Shown piece after piece: positions 1 to 6,840 of a stretch of 6,942 nt of DNA. The position numbers were made by a program, and so were the translations under genes. Location of the stretch: NCBI GenBank assembly GCA_937942465.1, contig CALDEO010000215.1:1-6942 (forward strand), in the 5' to 3' direction. Position 1 is the stretch's first letter. Every line of letters begins with the position of its first letter. The notes below the pieces were generated by a model, which was not told the origin of the DNA, ran no database searches, and saw nothing but the letters and a program-made list of their open reading frames with translations. This DNA is from an uncultured Saprospiraceae bacterium. Its GTDB lineage: Bacteria > Bacteroidota > Bacteroidia > Chitinophagales > Saprospiraceae.

Positions 1-2498
1 GATTGTGTAGTTGCATCATTACTATCACCATTACGTCCTTTAAGATTATTACGCATGTTGTTCATAGCACTTGTTATCATGAACTTTTTGTAGTTATTTT
101 CACCAGGATTCATCGCTATCGCCGAGAACTGAGTAGCAGCGTCCGACCTCTGGTCTGCTCTCATATACGGTACATACTTGCCATACTTACTCATCAATGG
201 AAAAAATTCGTAGATACTTGTATTCATGATCTTATCAGTGAAAAAGTCAGCGTACTTAGGATCTTTTGAGTCAATAAAGATATCGGCAACAGCAGAGGCA
301 ACAGCTCCTGATTTTTCATCCTTAAGTTGCTCCGCATACATAATTGCATCTGTGTCACCAGCAGATTTCAATAACATTAATGCCTCAGCAACTACCGGAT
401 ATGCTTCTTGTTTTTTCAATACTTCCTTAGCAAGATCCGTATGTGGTGCAGCATCTTTATTTGTTAATGCTACCAATGCTCTAGATCGTACTCTTGAGTG
501 TGGATCCGTTTTTACTTTACCAACAAGCATACTCTCTACTGATGCATCTACTTTGATGTTTTGTGTAGCGATACTTCTGACACCATAGAACTCATGATCC
601 ATATGCGCTAGGTAGATAGGTTGCGCATTGGCAGTGCCCTTGAGTTTTTTCAATGCATTTACCTTATACTTGTATGGTACATCATACGTAGCCATATATT
701 CATACTCTGTAGTTGATCTCTGCTCAGTGATCTCTGCAAGTAGGATATCATCTCCATCGATCATTACTAACTGTGGCTTGAGGTCTGAGATCTTAAGACG
801 TACCTCTTGAGATCGTTCGTTGAGTAGTATTTGTCTCTCATGCATCTTACCGATTTCATCATAGATCCGTACCGTTGTAGGTAGTTGGTATATCGGTGCA
901 TTCTCTTTAGGGTCTTGTACTTGCTCTACTTGGATAACTACTTCCTTGCTATCTGTATCAAAGTCATATATCACTTCTAGTTGTGGATGACCAGACTCGA
1001 AGTACCATTGGTCAAAAAACCAATTAAGATCTTGACCTGTTACATCCTCAAATGCCATTCTCAACTCTGCAGTCTCTACAGCAGTATATTCGTTGTCAAT
1101 AAGATATCTATGTAGTCCTGCAAAAAATGCATCATCACCGAGGTAGTCTCGAAGCATGTGCAGTACAAGACCACCCTTGTTATAACTATGTGCATCAAAC
1201 ATGTCTTCCTTATCTTCATATCCATAATGGATCAGTGGATGTGCTCCTTGGTTATCTACAGATCCTACGTAGTTTCTAAGTTCTGTCATTTTATGTAGGT
1301 CAGCTCTCATACGACCGTACTTATGCTCGTACCATAGGTATTCACTGTAGTTGGCAAAACCTTCATTCAATGTAAGATTAGCCCAGCTTTCACAGGTTAC
1401 TAGATCACCAAACCAATGGTGAAACAACTCATGTGCTACGATCAAGTCGTTATCATTATCTATAAGTTGACGGTGGTTTTTTTGTACAAATTCTCCAAAT
1501 ATTACTGCCGAAGTATTCTCCATAGCACCAGATACATAGTCTCTACAGATTACAGAACTATACTTGTCCCATGGGTATGGATAATCTAATATATCTGAGA
1601 AAAAACCAATCATCTCAGGTGTATGATTGAATATTTCTTTAGCGTCAGCTGCATACTCTTCTTCTACATAATACTCTACTGGCTTCCCTTTCCAGCTGTC
1701 TTTAGTCACGGAGTACTCACCGATTGCCAACATAAATAAGTATGGAGCATGTGGCTTGTCTTGTTTCCAATAATCGGTACGTGTACCATTGCCATTGGAC
1801 TTAGATGACATCATCTTACCATTTGATAATGACTTAAATCGGTCTTGTACCGTCACATATATTTCTTGAGTACATCTCTCATTAGGTCTATCGATCGTAG
1901 GAAACCATCTAGAGTTGTTTTCTGTCTCTCCCTGAGTCCATATCTGCTGTGGCTTATCTGGATCTTCATTCAAAGGGTTTATAAAAAACAATCCTTTATC
2001 AGATGTGATCGCTGCGCTACCGCCCACTGGGCCTTCATTTGGCTTAGCTACATAGTCAATCGTCACTACTACTTCTTCTGATCTTGTTATTTCTTTGGTA
2101 TGCTTGATGATGAGCTCTTCTCCATCGTACTCGTATGCATTGGTAGCAACACCATTGACCTTGATACTTTTGATGTCAAAGTTGGTAGCATGCAACCCGA
2201 TCGTACTTGTCGCATAGAAGATAGGCTTCAATGTGAGATCTGCAACTCCAAGAACATATTGATTTTGCCAGTCAAACTTAAGATTCAACTTGGTATGTAG
2301 CAAGTCGATTGTCCGAGTATAACTTGGGTTATAGTTAGGCAATTCGATATTTGCTTCCTTACTTGAAGCAGTTATTTGCATTGTATCCAATATCGTTTCT
2401 TCAATATCAGACATCGGAGCTGTATAGACAACATCCTTTGTGCTTTTACAAGCAACTACAAATAATAATAACAGGAGAGAGAAACTCTTTAAATTCAT
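1..2498 (-). CDS. M1-family zinc aminopeptidase, lipoprotein (C-terminus cut by window edge)
   Basis: Removes N-terminal amino acids from peptides, probably at the cell envelope. The reading frame is open from the ATG at 2498 to the left edge, giving 832 residues with no stop. Residues 1-17 form a lipoprotein signal: K4, a run of five leucines (8-12), then V-V-A-C with the lipidated Cys at 17. M1 hallmarks are all present: substrate-binding GAMEN at 324-328; zinc ligands H356 and H360 of HELFH; third ligand E379 in NEGFA, with the expected 18-residue spacing; and likely catalytic Y439 in SYNKGG. Roughly residues 25-210 would be the N-terminal beta domain. From about 640 on, helical, HEAT-like sequence follows, as in long M1 enzymes. 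The family in Bacteroidota is usually somewhat above 830 residues, so only a short tail is probably missing. Transcribed divergently from the thioesterase gene. Family assignment is secure; substrate specificity is not readable. Confidence 0.95.
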   Translation of the reverse strand, partial: MNLKSFSLLLLLFVVACKSTKDVVYTAPMSDIEETILDTMQITASSKEANIELPNYNPSYTRTIDLLHTKLNLKFDWQNQYVLGVADLTLKPIFYATSTIGLHATNFDIKSIKVNGVATNAYEYDGEELIIKHTKEITRSEEVVVTIDYVAKPNEGPVGGSAAITSDKGLFFINPLNEDPDKPQQIWTQGETENNSRWFPTIDRPNERCTQEIYVTVQDRFKSLSNGKMMSSKSNGNGTRTDYWKQDKPHAPYLFMLAIGEYSVTKDSWKGKPVEYYVEEEYAADAKEIFNHTPEMIGFFSDILDYPYPWDKYSSVICRDYVSGAMENTSAVIFGEFVQKNHRQLIDNDNDLIVAHELFHHWFGDLVTCESWANLTLNEGFANYSEYLWYEHKYGRMRADLHKMTELRNYVGSVDNQGAHPLIHYGYEDKEDMFDAHSYNKGGLVLHMLRDYLGDDAFFAGLHRYLIDNEYTAVETAELRMAFEDVTGQDLNWFFDQWYFESGHPQLEVIYDFDTDSKEVVIQVEQVQDPKENAPIYQLPTTVRIYDEIGKMHERQILLNERSQEVRLKISDLKPQLVMIDGDDILLAEITEQRSTTEYEYMATYDVPYKYKVNALKKLKGTANAQPIYLAHMDHEFYGVRSIATQNIKVDASVESMLVGKVKTDPHSRVRSRALVALTNKDAAPHTDLAKEVLKKQEAYPVVAEALMLLKSAGDTDAIMYAEQLKDEKSGAVASAVADIFIDSKDPKYADFFTDKIMNTSIYEFFPLMSKYGKYVPYMRADQRSDAATQFSAIAMNPGENNYKKFMITSAMNNMRNNLKGRNGDSNDATTQ

Positions 2499-2633
2499 AC
2501 GAGATATGTTTTTGACTTTGGTCTATTTACTTGATTCATATATATAAAACACAAATAATGCCATTTTGTAATATGTTCACCATTTTCTTATTCCTTAATC
2601 CAACGACGGACGTATTACTTTAGATATAGTAGG

Positions 2634-2663
2634 TTTATATATAATATCAATTTAGTACCTTCG
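2634..2663 (+). promoter_or_regulatory. Possible Bacteroidota-type promoter of the thioesterase gene
   Basis: TACCTTCG at 2656-2663 differs at one position from the Bacteroidota -7 consensus TAnnTTTG. TTTA at 2634-2637, 18 bases upstream, resembles the -33 element TTTG. The box ends six bases before the ATG at 2670, so the transcript would be leaderless or nearly so. An alternative sigma70-like TATAAT lies at 2640-2645 but has no good -35 partner. This is a consensus match by eye only. Confidence 0.35.
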
Positions 2664-2669
2664 AGGACT

Positions 2670-3401
2670 ATGTACAGCCAACAATTTAAGGTAAGGTCCA
2701 ACGAGATTGATGTTGATTTATCAATTTCCTATCCATCTATCATTCGCATGATGCAGGAGACCTCTATGCAACACATCATTAAGTTAAAGGCATCTTTCTG
2801 GGATATGAAAGAACAACAGACTTCCTGGGTATTACTCAAAAAAGAGGTCAATTTCATAGGTACACCGGGTATGAATGATACGGTCGAGGTACAGACATAC
2901 CCCTCAGGTTTCAATAAAATATTTGCTTTTAGGGATTATCACATGTACGATGATCAAGGCAATAAGATCGCAGAGGCTAGCTCCTTGTGGACTATGATAG
3001 ATCTCAATACTCGCAAGCCGATACGCATAGACTCACGTGGATTTGACGAGCATATCCCTAAGGGTATAGATTTCATGCCGCGAGCAGATTTTAGATTGCG
3101 TAAGCTAGAACAGATAGATGTAAGTCGATCTTATCAAGTAGCATTTTATGATCTAGATTGGAATGGTCATGCCAATAATACATTCTTGACTACACAGATA
3201 CTGAGCTCTATACAACAGCGTTTTCATACTGCATATAAGATGCATAAGCTATCGATCCAGTTTAAAACAGAGTGCTTTTATGGTGATGAGTTGACTTTTG
3301 ATTGTCATCAAATATCTGATACAGAGATACATCATCAGGTTATTCGCAAAAGCGATCAAAAAGAAATATGCCTAGCCAAGACTTTATGGCAAAAAAAATG
3401 A
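2670..3401 (+). CDS. Acyl-ACP thioesterase (FatA/FatB-like, double hot-dog)
   Basis: Hydrolyses acyl-acyl carrier protein to free fatty acid and ACP in the cytoplasm, ending or diverting fatty acid synthesis. The 243-residue protein is of normal length for the bacterial branch of this family. The first hot-dog domain (about 1-125) carries conserved stretches: a Q-E-x-S helix (29-32), T-S-W-V-L (51-55), F-R-D-Y (87-90), and S-L-W-T-M-I-D followed by T-R-K-P (114-117). The second domain (about 150-243) holds the active site: D163-x-N165-x-H167-x-N169-N170 after V-A-F-Y-D, then E201-C202. These match the Asp/Asn/His/Glu-Cys set known from plant FatB. There is no signal peptide or transit peptide. 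Monocistronic, divergent from the aminopeptidase and convergent with the TPR gene. Its last two lysine codons (an A8 run) and its stop codon also form part of a terminator that reads the other way. Acyl chain-length preference cannot be told. Confidence 0.93.
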   Translation: MYSQQFKVRSNEIDVDLSISYPSIIRMMQETSMQHIIKLKASFWDMKEQQTSWVLLKKEVNFIGTPGMNDTVEVQTYPSGFNKIFAFRDYHMYDDQGNKIAEASSLWTMIDLNTRKPIRIDSRGFDEHIPKGIDFMPRADFRLRKLEQIDVSRSYQVAFYDLDWNGHANNTFLTTQILSSIQQRFHTAYKMHKLSIQFKTECFYGDELTFDCHQISDTEIHHQVIRKSDQKEICLAKTLWQKK

Positions 3402-3428
3402 GCATAAGAATTGGAGGTCTTATGCTCA
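3391..3428 (-). terminator. Intrinsic terminator for the minus-strand TPR transcript
   Basis: An 11-bp perfect stem pairs TGAGCATAAGA (3399-3409) with TCTTATGCTCA (3418-3428) around an 8-base loop. Read on the minus strand, the hairpin is followed directly by eight T residues (complement of A 3391-3398), a textbook intrinsic terminator. Read on the plus strand, it is followed by AGGGTTTCGG, which has no U-tract, so it would act poorly for the thioesterase. The left arm includes the thioesterase stop codon TGA. It lies about 255 bases past the TPR stop codon. Confidence 0.75.
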
Positions 3429-3683
3429 AGGGTTTCGGTTATTAAACTGAGATCTTTCGCGCCACTAACCGACTAGGTCGATTACTTCGTCATGGCACAT
3501 TGATGAAAGATAGAATTATCTTTATACCCTTTCTCATCATAATTGCCCCACATTTTTAAGTTTATACTTCATGCTTCTTCGTTATAAATACTCGTAATAG
3601 CTACTGCTATTACTGTGTTTTATGCCTCGAATCATTTCACATAATTCTCAAAAATTATGGATCATTATAAATGACAAATGGTA
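3429..3683. other. Non-coding stretch between convergent genes, with small inverted repeats
   Basis: No plausible gene is seen on either strand. On the minus strand this would be the 3' untranslated part of the TPR mRNA. It holds several perfect short inverted repeats: CATAATT/AATTATG (3640-3646 and 3653-3659), GTAATAGC/GCTATTAC with a 4-base loop (3594-3601 and 3606-3613), AAAGATA/TATCTTT around the loop GAAT (about 3505-3522), and TCGGTTA/TAACCGA (3435-3441 and 3466-3472). Each is individually weak. Their number in 250 bases makes a structured 3' UTR or a 3'-derived small RNA conceivable, but no known RNA family is recognised. Confidence 0.3.
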
Positions 3684-5093
3684 TTATTCGAACTCTAGAC
3701 GGTAATAGTTCATCATAGATGATACATCGTGGTCCAACTCAAGTTCTGGTTGTATTTCAAATAATAATCGGTGAATGCTAAAGTCTTCAAGCAATGCTTC
3801 TTCAAGTATTCTGAGTCCTTTTGTTTTCTCACCTTTAATAATGTGTATTGCAGCTTCGCAGTACATCAAGTCTGCACCAAATGTAAATTGGTCAGCTTCT
3901 GATAGCACTTTTAATGCTTTTTCTAATTGACCTAATTTGATCAATTCTGTAGTATATGACTGCCAGTAGCATGATTGCTCAAGACCTGTCAGTGCAGCTT
4001 TTCTAAAGTAGAAAGTTGACTTTTCGTAATTTTCAATTGCTGAGTACGCTTTCGCTAAACCATGGTAATAGTTTTCACATCGATCCTCGATATCAATTGC
4101 TTTATGATATGCATTGATCGCTTTGTACCAACTCTTCTCAGTACTATAGCACTCTGCTAAGTGAAAGAACAACTCATCATTATAAGGATCAAGCTTCAAT
4201 GCTTCGAAAAGATTTTTCTTAGCATCGCCTAATTCTGTCAACTTTACTTGACACTCAGCCATATTGATTAGAATATCACTTTCTGGACCAAATAGGTTAT
4301 TGGCTTCAGTATAGTAATATAGTGCTCTATCGTATTTTCTCAATTGAAAACATAGATCAGCGCAGTCCATGTAACCAGACTCAAACGACTTATTGATCAA
4401 AAATGAATATTCGATTGCATCGATTGCATCTTCATACTCACCTGTAGCTGCAAATGTGTGACCTAGGTGAAACCAAGCCATATAATTATATGGGTCAGAG
4501 TCTATAATATCTTTATAGACCTTCATTCCCTCTTTATACTTTCTACTTAACTCTATTGCCATCCAATATCTGATAGCTGCTTCTTCGTGTTTTATATTTA
4601 CTTCTAATGCTTCTCTTAAAGAACTATACATGGACTCAAAGTCTTTGATAAACTCGTAGACGTAAGACTCACATACTAATATATCTGCTAGATCAGATCC
4701 AACTGCTGATATTTTAAGACCACCTAATATCTCTAAAGCCATAGAACAGTCCCCTGATATTCCAAGCGCTTTAGCACGAAGTATTTTTATTTCATTTTCG
4801 AAAGGAGCGATCGCTTCAGCTGCATCTAATAATTCACATGCTTCTCTGATCTCACCTAATTGTAAGAGTAATCTTGCTTTGGTGATAATAAAGCCTGATC
4901 TGTATGCATATTGTTCGATAGCACAGTCAACAACTTCAACTGCTTTTTCTAACTGCTGGTCGTCTTCATAGTATTCTATGAGCTGTACATACGACTTATC
5001 CGTTAAGTACTTTTGATCTCCACTTATATTCCTTTCCTCAAATTCTGAAACAAGAGCAATCAATACTGGATTTTGTTTCGTTTTATGTTCCAT
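3684..5093 (-). CDS. Cytoplasmic TPR-repeat protein
   Basis: Almost the whole protein (469 residues from the ATG at 5093) consists of tetratricopeptide-like helical pairs, about ten to twelve of them. The clearest, in this numbering, are near 203-235 (W-F-H-L-G-H, then G-E-Y-E-D-A-I), 272-304 (A-E-C-Q, ending L-D-P-Y-N), 305-338 (L-A-E-C-Y, then W-Y-K-A-I) and 340-372 (G-L-A-K-A-Y). Before the first repeat is a short segment containing E-F-E-E, typical of a Bacteroidota TPR family of this length. There is no signal peptide or membrane segment, so it should be a cytosolic scaffold; partners are unknown. The frame extends upstream to a GTG at 5183, three codons after a stop, adding 30 residues. 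I prefer the ATG because GTG is rare as a start and the family usually has only about 30 residues before the repeats, but this is not certain. Monocistronic; a terminator lies at 3391-3428. Confidence 0.88.
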   Translation of the reverse strand: MEHKTKQNPVLIALVSEFEERNISGDQKYLTDKSYVQLIEYYEDDQQLEKAVEVVDCAIEQYAYRSGFIITKARLLLQLGEIREACELLDAAEAIAPFENEIKILRAKALGISGDCSMALEILGGLKISAVGSDLADILVCESYVYEFIKDFESMYSSLREALEVNIKHEEAAIRYWMAIELSRKYKEGMKVYKDIIDSDPYNYMAWFHLGHTFAATGEYEDAIDAIEYSFLINKSFESGYMDCADLCFQLRKYDRALYYYTEANNLFGPESDILINMAECQVKLTELGDAKKNLFEALKLDPYNDELFFHLAECYSTEKSWYKAINAYHKAIDIEDRCENYYHGLAKAYSAIENYEKSTFYFRKAALTGLEQSCYWQSYTTELIKLGQLEKALKVLSEADQFTFGADLMYCEAAIHIIKGEKTKGLRILEEALLEDFSIHRLLFEIQPELELDHDVSSMMNYYRLEFE

Positions 5094-5353
5094 AAATAAT
5101 TTACTGTCCAAAGGATTTAACAACAGATCAAATATAGATAAAAATCCTACAGATTCTAGTCGTGCAAAAAATAAGTTTTCCACACATGATCACAAGTTTT
5201 TATATGACGCATAATAGACATAAACAACTGAAAAACAATAGATTAAGTTGTTTTAGACAATTATTTTTAAACCATAAATCATTCAATGACAATTTCTAAC
5301 ATATATGCACGAATTCATACGTGTTTAAATAAGATATGTTAATTACCTTAAAA

Positions 5354-5389
5354 TAGAATAGACCTCAGTGCAAACTGAAGTCTATTCTA
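5354..5389 (-). terminator. Terminator of the sigma/anti-sigma/sensor operon
   Basis: A 16-bp stem (5354-5369 with 5374-5389) closes a 4-base loop. One position is mismatched: it is a G-U wobble in the minus-strand RNA but a C-A mismatch in the plus-strand RNA, so the hairpin is better in the minus direction. It starts 27 bases after the stop codon of the secreted Spy-like gene and is followed on the minus strand by ATTTTAAGG, a weak U-tract. This placement fits the 3' end of the upstream gene's transcript. Confidence 0.7.
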
Positions 5390-5415
5390 AGAAGTATAAC
5401 GATTTCTGTTATTTA

Positions 5416-5913
5416 TTAATTACCCTCGCCATCACCTTTTCTTGCTGGCATATCCTTACCATTGCCCCGTCTTTTGGCAATATTTTGCAATAATTTCTTC
5501 TTAAACCCACGATCTGCTTGTTTAAGTTTTACAATCTTGGTCGCTGGTATCACCCCCTTGAGGTCTCTTATTAGTTTTGACTTAAGGTCCAACTCTTTCT
5601 GGCCGACAGCCAACATCTTGGCTAGTTGCACTTCTGCTTCAGCTTCTGTCATAGTATCAGTTTCACCTTTTCTCATTCTATGTCCTTTCTGACCTTTCCT
5701 TCCTTGTTTACCTTCTCTACCTTTGATTTGGTCGAGCTCTTTTTGGTATGCATTATATACAGGCCAAAATTTAGCAGATTCCTCACTTGTAAGATCTAGT
5801 TGTTTAGTAATGAATGCAACTCGCTGTGCTTCCATTACTTCTGCTCGTTCCTGCTGACCATATACGAAGATCGAGGATAACAATAATGCTGCTGTCAATA
5901 TTAACGGTTTCAT
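5416..5913 (-). CDS. Secreted Spy/CpxP-like helical protein, probable sensor of the ECF sigma cassette
   Basis: A 165-residue exported protein. Residues 1-20 are a Sec signal peptide (MKP, hydrophobic stretch 4-17, cleavage near Y-G-Q), with no lipobox Cys. The mature part is helical: the helix around 27-40 leads into L-T-S-E-E-S (41-46) and F-W-P-V-Y (49-53). This is the arrangement of Bacteroidota proteins related to the LTxxQ (Spy/CpxP) periplasmic chaperones, often found beside ECF sigma genes. A second amphipathic helix pair follows (about 90-148). A strongly basic, glycine-rich insert lies at 64-82, and the tail is also basic (147-160). By count the mature part has 33 Lys/Arg and 21 Asp/Glu. 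I start at the ATG at 5913; an in-frame TTG at 5919 adds two residues and is less likely. Last gene of the cassette, with a hairpin 27 bases downstream. Its sensor role is inferred from context. Confidence 0.8.
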   Translation of the reverse strand: MKPLILTAALLLSSIFVYGQQERAEVMEAQRVAFITKQLDLTSEESAKFWPVYNAYQKELDQIKGREGKQGRKGQKGHRMRKGETDTMTEAEAEVQLAKMLAVGQKELDLKSKLIRDLKGVIPATKIVKLKQADRGFKKKLLQNIAKRRGNGKDMPARKGDGEGN

Positions 5914-6010
5914 ATTCAATTGATTTTATTAATTATAGGGTTTGTAATTTATGAAGTGATTTAAAAACTAAGGTTAAAATGATATGTAACCGCTTGAAGT
6001 ATAAGTAGAA

Positions 6011-6056
6011 ATAAAATTTCTTTTACATAGCCAAAGCTATGGGGATTAAATTTTAT
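6011..6056. repeat. Nested inverted repeat between the anti-sigma and sensor genes
   Basis: The outer arms ATAAAATTT (6011-6019) and AAATTTTAT (6048-6056) are perfect complements. Inside them sits a second perfect hairpin, CATAGC (6026-6031) with GCTATG (6036-6041) around the loop CAAA, leaving a 6+6 internal loop. It begins about 62 bases after the anti-sigma stop codon and about 100 bases before the sensor start, in a 205-bp AT-rich gap. It could be an attenuator, a partial terminator or an RNA-processing site. No good U-tract follows on either strand. A TATAAT (plus positions 5932-5937) lies 18 bases before the sensor ATG but lacks a convincing -35 box. Confidence 0.5.
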
Positions 6057-6118
6057 GAAAAATTGTGCTTCAATGGGTTGCATAGGAATTAACATTATGT
6101 TCTTAAATCCCTTCTATA

Positions 6119-6679
6119 TTAGAATAAATTCATAATGTCTTCATCTGACAGATCGTCGATAAGTTGATCTATCAATAAATCGTCGCTCATTGTAGTATTG
6201 TTGTCTATGAGATCACTCTGATCGTAGACCGCTACATCATAACTATATAGCTCCTCATAGCTGACATCATCAATATTGTCAGTTATATATGCTAGCTCCG
6301 CAGTCATCATTGTAGGCTCTATAGTATCTGTTGTTGATGAAGAGGAGAAAACACCAAAATATCCAAACATTAAAACCAATGAAGCCGCCATACCTACTAC
6401 TAGGGGTCTGCGCCACATAGGCACTACCTGAGCGATTTGTTTTTCTTGAGTCTTAGACTCGATGATCTCTCCAAGCGACTCAAAGTATCCATCTGGAATA
6501 CCATATGACTGCACTCCACTTGGCATCGTACTGCTAGCAACAAGATGCTCTTTAAGCTCACTGTTATATGAATCAGGCATTGTGTATCCCCCACTCGCCT
6601 TGCCTAGCAATGCTTGCACTGATGTGGATAGTGCCGATAATTCTGTTTGTATTGATTCTTTTTTGTTCATTTTATCCAT
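6119..6679 (-). CDS. Single-pass membrane protein, probable anti-sigma factor
   Basis: 186 residues. The N-terminal part (1-91) should be cytoplasmic and would hold the sigma factor. It contains I-P-D-G-Y-F-E-S-L (61-69), like the (V/I)P-x-GYFE-x-L element common before the membrane segment of Bacteroidota anti-sigma-type proteins. W89-R90-R91 precedes one membrane helix (about 92-112), consistent with inside-positive topology. The outer tail (113-186) has 20 Asp/Glu and no Lys or Arg. It carries a 13-residue motif twice, at 132-144 and 170-182 (I-x3-I-D-D-[VL]-S-x-E-[DE]-[LI]). There is no canonical zinc-binding HxxxCxxC motif, so it is not a ZAS-type anti-sigma. The start at 6679 has AAGGA just upstream; M4 at 6670 is an alternative. 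It lies downstream of the ECF sigma gene after 161 bases. The role is inferred from gene order and topology, since no enzymatic domain is seen. Confidence 0.78.
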   Translation of the reverse strand: MDKMNKKESIQTELSALSTSVQALLGKASGGYTMPDSYNSELKEHLVASSTMPSGVQSYGIPDGYFESLGEIIESKTQEKQIAQVVPMWRRPLVVGMAASLVLMFGYFGVFSSSSTTDTIEPTMMTAELAYITDNIDDVSYEELYSYDVAVYDQSDLIDNNTTMSDDLLIDQLIDDLSDEDIMNLF

Positions 6680-6840
6680 GATCCTTAGGAATGGTAATTT
6701 AATAAGCTAACATTTTTTTTCTTGTTACTTTTGCTTATAAAAGCGTTGTAAAGCCTCGTGATAGTTAGGCTATCCCTATGTTTTTCGCCTTCTATTAAAC
6801 AAAAAATAACGACGCATAAAAACGCATTTTGTTAAGTTCA
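6680..6840. other. Intergenic gap between sigma and anti-sigma genes
   Basis: 161 bases without a gene. ACGCAT occurs twice, at 6812-6817 and 6822-6827, exactly 10 bases apart, just after the sigma stop codon. A weak hairpin AGCCT/AGGCT spans 6752-6771, and GCTTATAAAAGC is nearly palindromic. A T8 run on the plus strand is an A8 run in the minus-strand leader. I see no clear promoter; co-transcription with the sigma gene is the simplest reading. Confidence 0.3.

Noticed and set aside
3..810. Three plus-strand open frames (3-269, 226-588, 628-810)
   Set aside because: They lie antisense to the aminopeptidase frame, which is continuous and carries all M1 motifs. Their translations are Ser/Thr/Ile-rich low-complexity sequence without any family resemblance.
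1845..2300. Two plus-strand open frames (1845-2081, 2100-2300)
   Set aside because: Antisense shadows of the N-terminal domain of the aminopeptidase, with no recognisable domain.
2499..2669. Promoter for the aminopeptidase in the divergent region
   Set aside because: The minus strand is AT-rich with several partial TATA-like runs but no pair of elements at acceptable spacing, so no promoter is called.
2729..2914. Minus-strand open frame inside the thioesterase gene
   Set aside because: Overlaps well-conserved thioesterase codons on the other strand and shows no domain or start signal.
5462..5692. Plus-strand open frame opposite the Spy-like gene
   Set aside because: Shadow of the signal-peptide protein on the other strand; no family resemblance.
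6462..6710. Plus-strand open frame opposite the anti-sigma-like gene
   Set aside because: Shadow frame; the minus-strand protein has a clear topology and conserved context.
6680..6720. A four-codon minus-strand mini-frame (ATG TTA GCT TAT TAA) after an A8 run, considered as a leader peptide
   Set aside because: Too short, with no attenuator hairpins of matching arrangement and no codon bias for a regulatory amino acid.
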